A DNA stretch of 64,000 bases from Porphyrobacter sp. GA68 (GCF_022605525.1 NZ_JAKQYJ010000001.1:496001-560000); one strand, 5' to 3'; positions 46,769 through 55,684 are shown, counted from the stretch's first letter. The notes: generated from the letters alone by a model not told the origin. Translations and numbers: made by a program.

Positions 46769-48001
46769 ATGCTTTACCATGCCCACGAATTGCAGCGTTC
46801 CTGGCTGGACGGGGCGAGTGCCTGGGCCGGGGTCGGGGCGGAAATGCTGAGCAATCCCGCAAATCCCCTTGCCTATGGCGGCCTGGGCCCGATCGCCGCT
46901 TCTGCGCTTGAGGTGTTTGCCCATGCTACCGCCCCGCGAGGCAAGCCGGAGTTCGGGATCGAAGCGGTCGAGGTGGGCGGGACAAGCTGGCCGATCACCC
47001 AGTCCGTTGTCCTCAGAAAACCTTTCGGCGACCTCCTCTCCTTCCGCCGTGATGGCCTGCCCGCCGACGCGCCGCGCCTGCTGATCGTCGCGCCGATGAG
47101 CGGGCATTACGCGACCCTGCTGCGCGGCACGGTGGAGCGCATGGTGGAAGGCGCACATGTCTTCATCACCGACTGGGCCGATGCCCGCGAAGTGCCGCTG
47201 GCAGCCGGAAGGTTCGATCTGGACGACTACATCGACTACCTGGTCGATTTTCTCGATCACCTCGGCTCCCAGGGAGAGGCGCGCGCGCACATGATGGCGG
47301 TGTGCCAGCCGTCGGTGCCCGCCCTGGCCGCCACCGCGCTGATGAACGCGCAGCAGCATCCCGCGACACCTCTGACGCTGACCATGATGGGCGGCCCGAT
47401 CGACACGCGCGAGTCCCCCACATCGGTCAACGACCTCGCCATGAACCGCCCGATCAGCTGGTTCCGCAACAACGTCATCGCCGCAGTACCGTTGCGTTAT
47501 GAAGGTGCCGGCCGGCGGGTCTATCCCGGCTTCATGCAGCTGGCGGGCTTCATGACCATGAATCTGGGCAACCACCTCATGAGCCATTACGAGATGTTCA
47601 AGCATCTGACCGTCGGCGATCATGAAAGCGCGCAGGCGACCAAGGACTTCTACGAGGAATACCGCAGCGTCTGCGACATGACGGCGGAATTCTACCTCCA
47701 GACGGTCGAGGAGGTGTTTCAGAAGCATTCGCTGCCCAACGGAACGTTCGTGCATCGCGGCAAGCGCATCGACCTGGGCGATATCACCCGAACCGCACTG
47801 CTTGCCATTGAGGGAGAGCGGGATGACATATCGGGCCTGGGGCAGACCAGGGCGGCGCTGAAGCTTACGCCCAACCTCCCCGATGCCAGCAAGCGTTACT
47901 ACATGGCCGAGGGCGCGGGCCATTACGGCATATTCAACGGCAGCAAATGGCGCGGCAAGATCGCGCCGGTGGTGGAAGAATTCATCGCGGCGCACAGCTG
48001 A
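46769..48001 (+). CDS. phaZ: intracellular polyhydroxyalkanoate depolymerase
   Basis: The 410-residue protein matches the intracellular PHB depolymerase family (PHB_depo_C), which mobilises stored polyhydroxybutyrate granules. The proposed nucleophile region is MMAVCQPSVPAL with Cys179; the well-studied Ralstonia PhaZ1 uses a cysteine in a matching CQP context. Other family segments are VAPMSGHYATLLRGT, VFITDWADAREVP, and a late GAGHYGIFNGSKWR with the conserved His. The length is typical. ACAGGGA lies upstream of the ATG. It is preceded by a possible PhaR box and divergent from the ABC exporter. Confidence 0.92.
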   Translation: MLYHAHELQRSWLDGASAWAGVGAEMLSNPANPLAYGGLGPIAASALEVFAHATAPRGKPEFGIEAVEVGGTSWPITQSVVLRKPFGDLLSFRRDGLPADAPRLLIVAPMSGHYATLLRGTVERMVEGAHVFITDWADAREVPLAAGRFDLDDYIDYLVDFLDHLGSQGEARAHMMAVCQPSVPALAATALMNAQQHPATPLTLTMMGGPIDTRESPTSVNDLAMNRPISWFRNNVIAAVPLRYEGAGRRVYPGFMQLAGFMTMNLGNHLMSHYEMFKHLTVGDHESAQATKDFYEEYRSVCDMTAEFYLQTVEEVFQKHSLPNGTFVHRGKRIDLGDITRTALLAIEGERDDISGLGQTRAALKLTPNLPDASKRYYMAEGAGHYGIFNGSKWRGKIAPVVEEFIAAHS

Positions 48002-48064
48002 TTTTGTCGCCCCAGCGCCGGCACGCGGCCACTCGCTGGCGACCGGCGAGACCCCCGATTGACA

Positions 48065-48084
48065 GTGCCGGGGTTGCCCGGCAC
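48065..48084 (+). other. perfect hairpin between phaZ and the aldehyde dehydrogenase gene
   Basis: GTGCCGGG at 48065-48072 pairs perfectly with CCCGGCAC at 48077-48084 around a four-base loop. A TTGACA lies just before it at 48059, but no TATAAT-like sequence follows at the right distance. No T run follows, so it is not a standard intrinsic terminator. It may be a structured leader of the downstream gene or an attenuator. Confidence 0.3.
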
Positions 48085-48125
48085 CGCTGGGGAAAGCTGC
48101 AACAGCATCGTGAGGGCAGTCCGGT

Positions 48126-49493
48126 ATGATCACCACCACCAACCCCGCCACTGGCGAGAAGCTCGCCGACTACGAGGAACTGAGCGAGGCAGGGATCGAG
48201 GGCGCGCTGGCAGCCGCGCAGGATACTTTCGCCTCGTGGCGCTCGTCGCCGCTGAAAGAACGTACCGCGCTGCTGGCGCGTCTGGCCGAAGTGTACGAGG
48301 CGAACAGCGATCGGCTTGCCCGGCAGGCTACCCTCGAAATGGGCAAGACGTTCGCGTCGGCCAAGGCTGAGGTGGCAAAATGCACCGCACTCTTCCGCTA
48401 CCTCGCTGAAGAAGGTCCGGCCCTTCTCGTTCCCGAACGCTGGGATCTGGAGGGCGGGCGGGTGGCGGAAGGACGCTGGCTGCCGCTTGGCCCGGTGCTG
48501 GCCGTCATGCCGTGGAACTTCCCGTATTGGCAGGTCGTCCGCTTTCTCGCGCCGACCGTTCTGGCAGGCAACACGGGGCTTCTGAAACACGCCAGCAGCG
48601 TTGCGGGCGTCGCGGCGCTGATCGAGGATATGATGCAAGAGGCGGGCGCGCCTGACGGCCTGTTCCAGAACCTGCCTATCCGATCAGGCCCGGTGGCGCG
48701 GATCATCGCCGACAGCCGCGTGGTCGCCGTAACTCTGACCGGGAGCGAGGAGGCGGGCGCGGCGGTGGCGGAGACTGCGGGCAGGCACCTCAAGAAGGTC
48801 GTGCTTGAACTCGGCGGGTCGGACCCGTTCATCGTCATGCCCTCCGCCAACCTTGATGAAGCAGTGCAGTCGGCGGTCAAGGCGCGCATCCAGAACACCG
48901 GGCAATCGTGCATCTGCGGCAAGCGGATGATCGTTCATGCCGAGATCTACGACGACTTCCTTGCGCGCTTCGTGGAAGCGATGGCACAGGTGCGGGCGGG
49001 CGATCCATTCGACGAGGCGACCGATATGGGGCCGCTCTCCTCGTTCGAGCAGCGCGAAACCGTGCTGGAACAGGTCGCCAGGGCGCAGCAGGAAGGTGCG
49101 CGCGTGGCGCTTGTCCCGCAGCAGCCGGAAGGCCCAGGCGCCTTTCTCACCGCGGGCGTGCTGACCGACGTGCCGCCGGACAGTGAAACCGCGCGGGAAG
49201 AAATCTTCGGCCCGGTCGCGCAAGTGTACCGCGCAGCGGACATCGCGGACGCGATACGACTGGCTAACGCTATTCCCTTCGGCCTCGGCTCGTCGGTGTG
49301 GACCCAGGACAACGGAGAGCAGGACCGCTTCATCTGCGAAATCGAGGCTGGGATGACGGCGGTGAACCAGGTGCTCGCCTCCGACGTTCGCGCGCCGTTC
49401 GGCGGGATCAAGCGGTCGGGGCATGGTCGCGAATTGTCGCGGCATGGTCTGCACGAGTTCATGAACCTGAAAACGGTGATGCTGCCTGCCTAG
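48126..49493 (+). CDS. succinate-semialdehyde dehydrogenase-type aldehyde dehydrogenase
   Basis: The 455-residue NAD(P)-dependent aldehyde dehydrogenase has the catalytic Cys262 in NTGQSCICGKR, the general base Glu228 in LELGGSDPF and the cofactor-contacting Asn131 in MPWNFPYW. Its closest recognisable relatives are the succinate-semialdehyde dehydrogenases of the GabD/Sad type, which it matches in length and active-site context, but the physiological aldehyde is not proven. It follows phaZ by 124 bases. Its stop shares CTAG with the stop of the convergent HExxH lipoprotein gene. Confidence 0.85.
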   Translation: MITTTNPATGEKLADYEELSEAGIEGALAAAQDTFASWRSSPLKERTALLARLAEVYEANSDRLARQATLEMGKTFASAKAEVAKCTALFRYLAEEGPALLVPERWDLEGGRVAEGRWLPLGPVLAVMPWNFPYWQVVRFLAPTVLAGNTGLLKHASSVAGVAALIEDMMQEAGAPDGLFQNLPIRSGPVARIIADSRVVAVTLTGSEEAGAAVAETAGRHLKKVVLELGGSDPFIVMPSANLDEAVQSAVKARIQNTGQSCICGKRMIVHAEIYDDFLARFVEAMAQVRAGDPFDEATDMGPLSSFEQRETVLEQVARAQQEGARVALVPQQPEGPGAFLTAGVLTDVPPDSETAREEIFGPVAQVYRAADIADAIRLANAIPFGLGSSVWTQDNGEQDRFICEIEAGMTAVNQVLASDVRAPFGGIKRSGHGRELSRHGLHEFMNLKTVMLPA

Positions 49494-50431
49494 GTGCAGT
49501 CCGCCATGTTGCCGAGCGATCGTTCGATGGCGGCGCGTAGTTCCGGCCCGTTCCATTCAGCCAAAGCGTTGAGGCTGCGTGTGCTGCCAAGATCGGCAGC
49601 GACCCAAAGGCCGACGAGATAGCCGAAGCGCGGCGGCAGGTTGGACGACAGCCGAGCACCGGAAAATAGCGCGTTGCGGGCTGCCAGGTCGCGAAAATTG
49701 AGCCGGGCCAGCACCGCGCATACCGCTTCTGCGCGGTGGGTTTCCAGGGCGGGCCGGATGGGGTTTGGGATAGTCAGCAGCAGTTCGGCATCGCTCGCGC
49801 CGGGATTGAGTTGCTGCGCGGCATAAGTTGCCAGCCCTTCGCTCCACAGCGCGCACCACACTTCCGCGCATCCGGCGAAGCGCCCGCCATGATAGATGTG
49901 GAACAATTCATGTTGCACGAACGCGCGGGCTTCGCCGCCGTGATATTGCGCGATCATGTCCGCGCCGAACAGCAGATGACTGCGCCCGCCCAGATCGCGG
50001 GTGGCTCCGTCGAATTCACCCATCGAAACCACCAGGAGTACCGGCGTATAGGTCGGCAGCGGGCCGATACGGCGCTCAAAGTCGGCCACGGCGGGGTCGA
50101 ACATTGCGGCGAAGCGTCGCGCCACCGCGGCGGTAGCATCGCGCCGCGCGGGGTATTCAGCCATGTAGTTCGCCATGCGTCCTTCGTATTCCGCCGCACC
50201 CTGACCGAACCGGGCAGGATCGTAAAAGCCGGGAAGCATGGGCTCCATCTCGTGACGGATGGCAGCGGCCCGATCGGTATCCGAAAGACCGGCCCCCCGG
50301 TCGTAAGCGGCCGCGAATTCATCTGTCAGGTCAGTGTATTGCAGGGACGTTTGCGGTTGAGGAGCAGAAGGCACCGAAGCGCAGGACGCGACCACCAGCG
50401 CCGCTGTTGCCGCGCTCATCCAACGTTGCAT
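49490..50431 (-). CDS. predicted HExxH metallopeptidase lipoprotein
   Basis: The 313-residue protein starts with a lipoprotein signal peptide (MQRWMSAATAALVVASC, lipid-anchor Cys17), then a largely helical domain containing HELFHIYHGG with HExxH at 174-178 and, 20 residues on, SEGLATYAA, whose Glu198 fits the third zinc ligand of gluzincin-type peptidases. Cysteines at about 188 and 193 flank the site. It is probably a membrane-anchored zinc peptidase; I know no characterised relative and do not name a substrate. ATG 50431 follows GAGG; a GTG at 50446 overlaps the upstream stop as GTGA and is an alternative start. Confidence 0.77.
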   Translation of the reverse strand: MQRWMSAATAALVVASCASVPSAPQPQTSLQYTDLTDEFAAAYDRGAGLSDTDRAAAIRHEMEPMLPGFYDPARFGQGAAEYEGRMANYMAEYPARRDATAAVARRFAAMFDPAVADFERRIGPLPTYTPVLLVVSMGEFDGATRDLGGRSHLLFGADMIAQYHGGEARAFVQHELFHIYHGGRFAGCAEVWCALWSEGLATYAAQQLNPGASDAELLLTIPNPIRPALETHRAEAVCAVLARLNFRDLAARNALFSGARLSSNLPPRFGYLVGLWVAADLGSTRSLNALAEWNGPELRAAIERSLGNMADCT

Positions 50432-50442
50432 GATCTTTGTCC

Positions 50443-51384
50443 TCACAGCTCTGACGGCAATTCTCGCGGTGCGCCCACGCGACCGGTTGGCACCTCCAGC
50501 GCTCGGCGGTCCCAGCCAGCCAGCTCTGCTATGGCCGCATAGCTTGACTCCAGGAATTGCAACAAGGTCGCGTCGGGGTCAACAGCGTCTCGCACGCGAG
50601 CATAGGGGAGCACGAATTCACGCAACCCGTCGTGCCAGCGGGCGGCCTCGGGCTGAAGGCGCGCGTGCGGCAAACCGGTCGGCACCGGATAGCCATAGGC
50701 ATAGAACGCAGCCTCCTCCATCCCGCCGCCGCCAAGCCAGAAGCCGAAGCTGGCGACCTCGTGGCTGTACGCCTCGCGCGTTACGGCATCGGGCAGGTTG
50801 GGAATGCCGCCCGGATGAAGCGGCGCCTTCCTTCCGGAAAATCGGGTCACGGCAAGATCCAGACTGCCCCAAAACAGATGCGACGGACTGGACTTGCCGA
50901 CGAAGCCCGTGCGGAACCGTTCGAATACCCTGTTGGCTGTCGAAAATGCCGCATGGAGACGGCGAACAGTCCCGGCATCCCAAATCCGTTCCCGCCGGTC
51001 CTGTGCGAACGGCACTGCGGGGTCCACCTCGTTCGGCCCGCCCGCCAGTGAGACTTCGACCCCGCCGCGCTGCAGCAATTCGCCAAGAGCCCGGTGGAAA
51101 TCGGCCACGGTCTGACCTGATAGCGTGAGCTCATCCGCAAAGCCGCTGCTGCTTTCCAGCACGACGCGGCTGCCCATGCAATCCACCAGCAGTTCCGCCT
51201 GATGCTCGCCAACGGGGACCGGATAGGTGCGGAACCCTCGTGGAACGACCTGCAGCGCCACATGCCACCCGTGGTTAAGCCACGGCAGCGTTCTTGTCGG
51301 CAGCTTGCCAACCACCTGCAGGTACGCATGGAGCGTCTCGACTACCCGCCGGTCGGCGGCGTAGTCGAGACGCGGCCAGCGCAT
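50443..51384 (-). CDS. DUF5996 family protein
   Basis: The 313-residue protein has the DUF5996 opening pattern: RWPRLDYAADRRVVETLHAYLQVVGKL, then WLNHGWHVALQVVPRGFRTYPV. The remainder includes PSHLFWGSLDLAVTRFSGR, GGIPNLPDAVTREAYSHEV and GYPVPTGLPHARLQPEAARW. No enzymatic function is known. Its ATG at 51384 overlaps the thiolase stop as TGATG, so it is translated by coupling, and the HExxH lipoprotein gene follows after 11 bases. This places it in the MaoC-thiolase unit, though membership does not imply shared function. Confidence 0.82.
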   Translation of the reverse strand: MRWPRLDYAADRRVVETLHAYLQVVGKLPTRTLPWLNHGWHVALQVVPRGFRTYPVPVGEHQAELLVDCMGSRVVLESSSGFADELTLSGQTVADFHRALGELLQRGGVEVSLAGGPNEVDPAVPFAQDRRERIWDAGTVRRLHAAFSTANRVFERFRTGFVGKSSPSHLFWGSLDLAVTRFSGRKAPLHPGGIPNLPDAVTREAYSHEVASFGFWLGGGGMEEAAFYAYGYPVPTGLPHARLQPEAARWHDGLREFVLPYARVRDAVDPDATLLQFLESSYAAIAELAGWDRRALEVPTGRVGAPRELPSEL

Positions 51385-52565
51385 CAGAACACCTCGAACA
51401 GCCCTGCCGCACCCATGCCGCCACCCACACACATGGTGACGACGACATATTTGGCGCCCCGGCGCTTGCCTTCGATGAGGGCGTGGCCGGTGCAGCGTGC
51501 GCCGGTCATCCCATACGGGTGGCCGATGGAGATCGATCCGCCGGACACGTTGAGCCGGTCATTGTCGATGCCCAGCTTGTCGCGGCAATAGATGACCTGC
51601 ACCGCAAACGCCTCGTTCAACTCCCACAGGCCGATATCATCGACCTTCAGGCCAAAGCGGTCCAGGAGCACCGGGATCGCGAAAACCGGGCCGATCCCCA
51701 TCTCGTCCGGCTCCGTTCCCGCGACCGCCATCCCGACATAGCGGCCGAGCGGCTCAAGGCCGCGCTTCTCCGCCACAGTTGCTTCCATGAGGATACAGGC
51801 GCTCGATCCGTCGGACAGTTGCGACGCATTGCCAGCCGTGATCGTGGTGCCTTCTCCCATGACGGGCTTGAGGCTCGACAAGCCTTCCAGTGTCGTTTCA
51901 GGACGATTGCCTTCATCCTTGGCGATCGTCACTTCTCGGTCGGAAATCTCGCCTGTCTCCTTGTTCTGCACCTTCATGGTGGTGGTGACGGGCACGATTT
52001 CCTGGTCGAAGCGGCCATCGGCCTGCGCCTGCGCGACGCGTTGCTGCGATTGCAGGGCATATTCGTCCTGCTGCTCACGCGTGATGCCGTACCGCTGCGC
52101 CACTGTCTCCGCGGTCTGGAGCATGGGCATATAGATGGCGCTATGCATCGCCAGCAACTCAGGGTCGGGCATAACCCGCATGTCCTTGGTCTGCACCAGG
52201 CTGATGGATTCCTGGCCACCTGCCGCGACCACGTCCATGCGGTCGACGATGATCTGCTTGGCGGCCGTAGCAATGGTCATCAGCCCGCTGGAACACTGCC
52301 GGTCGATCGTCATGCCGCTGACGGTGACGGGTGCCCCGGCCCTGAGTGCGACCTGCCGCCCCAGATTGCCCGCCTGCGCTCCTTGCTGGAGAGCAGCGCC
52401 CCAGAGGACATCCTGCAACTCACCCGGTTCAATGCCGGCGCGTTCAATGGCGGGCCTCAGCGAATGGGCGCCCAGCGTGGCGCCGGGAGTGGCATTGAAG
52501 GCGCCCTTATAGGCGCGGCCAATGGCGGTGCGGGCGGTGGATACGATAACTGCGTCGCGGGTCAT
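51384..52565 (-). CDS. acetyl-CoA acyltransferase (thiolase)
   Basis: The 393-residue thiolase has the nucleophilic Cys91 in TIDRQCSSG, His349 in GHPYGMTG and the second catalytic Cys379 in CVGGGMG. It would cleave 3-ketoacyl-CoA, or make acetoacetyl-CoA in reverse; the family cannot be split further from sequence alone. Upstream is a MaoC hydratase, which suggests beta-oxidation or a related short acyl-CoA pathway. The 15-base gap after MaoC and the TGATG overlap with the DUF5996 gene indicate one operon. Confidence 0.93.
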   Translation of the reverse strand: MTRDAVIVSTARTAIGRAYKGAFNATPGATLGAHSLRPAIERAGIEPGELQDVLWGAALQQGAQAGNLGRQVALRAGAPVTVSGMTIDRQCSSGLMTIATAAKQIIVDRMDVVAAGGQESISLVQTKDMRVMPDPELLAMHSAIYMPMLQTAETVAQRYGITREQQDEYALQSQQRVAQAQADGRFDQEIVPVTTTMKVQNKETGEISDREVTIAKDEGNRPETTLEGLSSLKPVMGEGTTITAGNASQLSDGSSACILMEATVAEKRGLEPLGRYVGMAVAGTEPDEMGIGPVFAIPVLLDRFGLKVDDIGLWELNEAFAVQVIYCRDKLGIDNDRLNVSGGSISIGHPYGMTGARCTGHALIEGKRRGAKYVVVTMCVGGGMGAAGLFEVF

Positions 52566-52580
52566 GGTTTCTTGTCTCCG

Positions 52581-53030
52581 TCAAACAAACAACATGGTGA
52601 TCCATTCGCAGATCAGGGCGGGCTTTTCCTCGCCCTCGATCTCGATGGTGATTTCGCAGGTCTGCTGCCACTGGCCGGGACGCTTTTCCACCATCTCCAG
52701 TAGCTTCCAGTGACCGCGGATGCGCTTGCCCGAACGCACGGGAGAGATGAAGCGGGTTTTGTTGCCGCCATAATTGATGCCCATCTTGACGCCGGTCGGC
52801 CTTGGCAGGTCCGAATTGTCCGACAGGTAAGGGATCATCGACAGGGTGAGGAAGCCGTGGGCAATGGTGCCGCCGAACGGCGTCATCTTGGCCGCTTCCT
52901 CGTTCACATGGATGAACTGATGATCGCCCGTCGCCTCAGCGAACTGGTTGATCCGCTCCTGACTCATCTCGGCCCATTCACTGGTGCCGATGTGCTGGCC
53001 TGTCTTTTCGCTGATTTCCTGCGGTGTCAT
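52581..53030 (-). CDS. MaoC-like R-specific enoyl-CoA hydratase
   Basis: The 149-residue single-hotdog protein has the catalytic pair in DHQFIH: Asp36 and His41, five residues apart, as in R-specific enoyl-CoA hydratases. Then come FGGTIAHGFLTLS and conserved GINYGGNKTRF. It hydrates trans-2-enoyl-CoA to the R-3-hydroxyacyl-CoA. That could feed beta-oxidation with the adjacent thiolase or supply R-monomers for polyhydroxyalkanoate, which would fit the phaZ gene in the window. The ATG at 53030 leaves a normal hotdog length; a longer frame adds 30 residues of poor quality. Confidence 0.88.
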   Translation of the reverse strand: MTPQEISEKTGQHIGTSEWAEMSQERINQFAEATGDHQFIHVNEEAAKMTPFGGTIAHGFLTLSMIPYLSDNSDLPRPTGVKMGINYGGNKTRFISPVRSGKRIRGHWKLLEMVEKRPGQWQQTCEITIEIEGEEKPALICEWITMLFV

Positions 53031-53192
53031 GGCGTCCTCTGCTTGCCTCTCTTGTGCCGACCCCCATGCCTTATGGGGGCGGCGGAGGCAAATGCTAGAA
53101 CGGCCGCGATCGCGCTGCACCGACCCCGCTTGCGAACAGCCTGCCTGACGTGTGTCGAGGAGCGATCTGCCCGGTTGCTGTGCGGTTTGCGG

Positions 53193-54545
53193 TCAAGCAG
53201 TCTGGACATGCGCGCGCAGCGCGGCGAAGCAGTCGGCATCGACCGCGCGGCCGATCTCGCCCGCCATGATCGCTAGCGCCTGTTCGACCGGCAGAGCCGC
53301 GCGATAGGGCCGATCGGCGGTCAGCGCGTCGTAGAAATCGCACACGGTGATGATCCGCGTCTCCCGCCGGATGGTCCGATCATCGAGGCCCAGGGGGTAC
53401 CCGGTTCCGTCCAGCTTCTCGTGATGCGCTGCGGCCAGGTCGGCCAGATCGCCCAGCACGCCTACCCGTCCCAGAATGCGCGCCGTATGGGCGGCGTGCT
53501 CGCGCATCTGCACCCATTCGGCCTCATCCAGACTGCCGGGCTTTTCCAGCACCGCGCTGGAGACGCCCAGCTTGCCGATATCGTGCAACGCCGCCGCGCG
53601 CCGCAGCTGCCGCAGGCGAGCGGCGGTGAGGTCGAGCCGCTGGCCGATGCCCTCAGCGTAGTCGGCGACGCGAACGGAGTGGCCGGCGGTGTATGGGCTT
53701 TTCGCGTCGATAACCTGTCCGAACGCGGCGGTAATCGCGTCGAGGCAATCCTCGTCCACCACCTGCTCTTCGGCTGGGGCGCGGGCCGCGACGAGTGCAT
53801 CGATGAGGGGCGATTCGAGATCGCGCCAGAACCCAACCTCCCGCGCAAGGGTTGCGAACACCGCAGCCGCCGCGGGGTCGAGCCATTGGCCTGCCCGTCT
53901 CTCCACCTCGGCGGCCGCCGCGTCGCGCCCTCCGGCCTGATGGAAGACGTCAGCAACCTGCGCGAGCAGAGCCAGCCTGCTTTCCAGCGGAACAGCCTCG
54001 CCCGTCAGACCGTCAGGCCGCCCGGAACCGTTCCAGTGTTCATCGAGATGGTAGATACCGTGGGCGACCTCCTCGTCCCGGCGCAGGGTGCGGGCAATGG
54101 CTGAGCCGCGGGTGCAGCGCGCCACGATCATTTCCTGGGCAACGGCGTCGCCGTGGCGCAGGATATGGGCCACCGCGCCGATCCGCCGCCCCAGCGTTGC
54201 GGCGCGGCCCGTCTCCCGAAAGACGAAGCGCAGGGTGGAAGGCAGGCGCGCAGGCACCGTTTTCCAGCGCTGTTTGAAAGCGCGATCGTCCGCCAGGTAC
54301 AGTTCCGCGATACGCGCGGCATTGGAAGAACAGCCCAGATCCTTCAGCAGAGCGGTATAGTGGACGTGACCCAGTCGAGCGCCCGTCACCCCCATCCGTT
54401 CAGCGACGCGGCCAGCGATGTAGCAACAGCGAATGGAGTGACCGGGCGGCTGCCCTTCGGTAAGGTCAAGCGCGTAGCTGAACGCCCCGGCTATGTCGCT
54501 GAAGGAGACGGTTGCTGCATCGCGCGTGAGGCTCTGGTGGAACAC
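53193..54545 (-). CDS. two-domain HD-GYP protein with a degenerate first domain
   Basis: The 450-residue protein carries two HD-GYP-like domains in tandem. The second (about 260-450) is intact: AALHDIGKLG with HD at 321-322, then HHEKLDGTGYP at 374-384 and DFYDALTADRPYR. It should hydrolyse c-di-GMP. The first (about 30-240) keeps the fold pattern (HSIRCCYIAGRVAERMG...), but the HD pair reads KD at 68-69 and GYP reads GRP in HWNGSGRP at about 170-177, so it lacks the metal ligands and is probably a sensing or pairing domain. The start is GTG at 54545. Together with the GGDEF and PilZ proteins it gives this window a c-di-GMP theme. Confidence 0.87.
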   Translation of the reverse strand: MFHQSLTRDAATVSFSDIAGAFSYALDLTEGQPPGHSIRCCYIAGRVAERMGVTGARLGHVHYTALLKDLGCSSNAARIAELYLADDRAFKQRWKTVPARLPSTLRFVFRETGRAATLGRRIGAVAHILRHGDAVAQEMIVARCTRGSAIARTLRRDEEVAHGIYHLDEHWNGSGRPDGLTGEAVPLESRLALLAQVADVFHQAGGRDAAAAEVERRAGQWLDPAAAAVFATLAREVGFWRDLESPLIDALVAARAPAEEQVVDEDCLDAITAAFGQVIDAKSPYTAGHSVRVADYAEGIGQRLDLTAARLRQLRRAAALHDIGKLGVSSAVLEKPGSLDEAEWVQMREHAAHTARILGRVGVLGDLADLAAAHHEKLDGTGYPLGLDDRTIRRETRIITVCDFYDALTADRPYRAALPVEQALAIMAGEIGRAVDADCFAALRAHVQTA

Positions 54546-54651
54546 CGCATGGCGTATAGCTATCGCGCATGACGGAAGCGTGTGGAAGCTTGCTTAAGAT
54601 TGGCTTTGCTGAACCTGCGGGATCAGCACAGGTGTTCGAAAACAAAAGAAA

Positions 54652-54678
54652 GGCCGGTCGGCAGAACGCCGACCGGCC
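54652..54678 (-). terminator. strong terminator after the PEP-CTERM gene
   Basis: GGCCGGTCGGC at 54652-54662 pairs perfectly with GCCGACCGGCC at 54668-54678 around a five-base loop. On the minus strand TTTCTTTT follows. On the plus strand it is followed by a looser T-rich stretch. It lies between the PEP-CTERM stop and the HD-GYP start. Confidence 0.9.
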
Positions 54679-54709
54679 CCAATTTTCCTTACAAACGGAG
54701 TTCGTTGCC

Positions 54710-55369
54710 TCAGATGGAGTAACGAACCCGCACAGTGTCGCGGTTCTTGCGCGACCGTAGGGACGCCCCGACGAAGCCGAAGCCCAGGAGCATCAGCGCC
54801 CAGGTAGCCGGTTCGGGCACGGCGGCCTGAAGGGCGATGTTGTCGATTTCGAACGCTTCGGAGGTCGAGGTCAGCCGCAGTCCGGCAAGGTTGAAGCTGT
54901 CCGATCCGTCAACGCTGAAATAGACGATCGGGTTGCTGCCGGGCAGTACCTGGTTGCCGAAATTGCTGGCAATGATCTGCGAGCCGGTGAACTGGGCCAG
55001 GACGTTGCCAACCGAGTCTAGAAACTCGAGCGTGTTGTAGGTGTCAACCGACCCCCAGATCAGCGAGATCTGACCGATTGGCGCGGTGAAGCTGGAAATG
55101 TCGACTGTCCCAACCGTACCAGTGCTCGGGCCGACCGTGTAGTAGAAGCCGGTGCTGGCGGGCGGCTGCGCCCCATTGCTGCTCGAGCCGGTCTTGATCA
55201 GGCCTCCGGTGACCGGCGGCGTGTTCACGTCAAAGTCGAAAGTAGGTGCCGGACCGTTGTAGGGAACGGAGCCTGGCTGGGTATTGACCAGAACGATGGC
55301 GGCATTCGCCGTTCCTGCCAATCCGGTGAACGCGAGGGCCGCTGCCGCAGCCAGTAAAGAACGTCGCAT
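54710..55369 (-). CDS. PEPxxWA-CTERM surface protein
   Basis: The 219-residue protein starts with a signal peptide (MRRSLLAAAAALAFTGLAG...NAA) and ends in VPEPATWALMLLGFGFVGA followed by a short basic tail SLRSRKNRD. This is the PEPxxWA-CTERM sorting signal that an exosortase cleaves. The middle is Gly/Ser/Thr/Asn-rich beta-sheet-like sequence (GTVGTVDISSFTAPIG, DGSDSFNLAGLRLTS), plausible for an extracellular adhesin or matrix protein. No exosortase or EPS gene is in the window. GGGAG lies before the ATG at 55369; upstream codons in a longer frame have no signal. Confidence 0.87.
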   Translation of the reverse strand: MRRSLLAAAAALAFTGLAGTANAAIVLVNTQPGSVPYNGPAPTFDFDVNTPPVTGGLIKTGSSSNGAQPPASTGFYYTVGPSTGTVGTVDISSFTAPIGQISLIWGSVDTYNTLEFLDSVGNVLAQFTGSQIIASNFGNQVLPGSNPIVYFSVDGSDSFNLAGLRLTSTSEAFEIDNIALQAAVPEPATWALMLLGFGFVGASLRSRKNRDTVRVRYSI

Positions 55370-55531
55370 ATGTTGAACTCCCATGCACATTACTTGACAA
55401 GCGCACGCCCTGATGAATGCGCCGAGCTTTGCGACCCCGGACTGAAGAGAGGATGGCGAATCACGCGTTCGCCTGATGTCTCTTCCTGATGCAGTCTCTA
55501 ATCGTAAACGGGTCGTAAACCAATAGGCCGC

Positions 55532-55547
55532 AGCATCGGAAAAGCCA
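55532..55547 (-). promoter_or_regulatory. candidate sigma-54 promoter of the PEP-CTERM gene
   Basis: On the minus strand TGGC-N8-ATGCT reads TGGCTTTTCCGATGCT, with GG and GC spaced by ten bases, as required for -24/-12 sites; TGGC and TGCT match the consensus. A second weaker candidate, TGGGCCAAATTGTGCC, lies upstream at about 55576-55591. It would leave a leader of about 150 bases. RpoN control of PEP-CTERM genes is known in other bacteria, but no activator gene is here. Confidence 0.3.
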
Positions 55548-55656
55548 TCTTTCGAAAGGTTGTACCGAAGCGGCACAATTTGGCCCAGATTACTTGCGGT
55601 TACTGCTTACGCGGTGAAAATGTCCCGGAATTTATGGTTAACAGCCGGGGTCTACT

Positions 55657-55684
55657 GCGCGCCCTCCAACGTCCTCGGGCGCGC
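55657..55684 (-). terminator. hairpin downstream of ung, possible terminator
   Basis: GCGCGCCC at 55657-55664 pairs perfectly with GGGCGCGC at 55677-55684 around a 12-base loop, seven bases beyond the ung stop. There is no T run on the minus strand, so termination strength is uncertain. Confidence 0.45.

Noticed and set aside
48059-48064. TTGACA between phaZ and the aldehyde dehydrogenase as a promoter.
   Set aside because: No TATAAT-like sequence occurs about 17 bases downstream; the sequence there is part of a hairpin.
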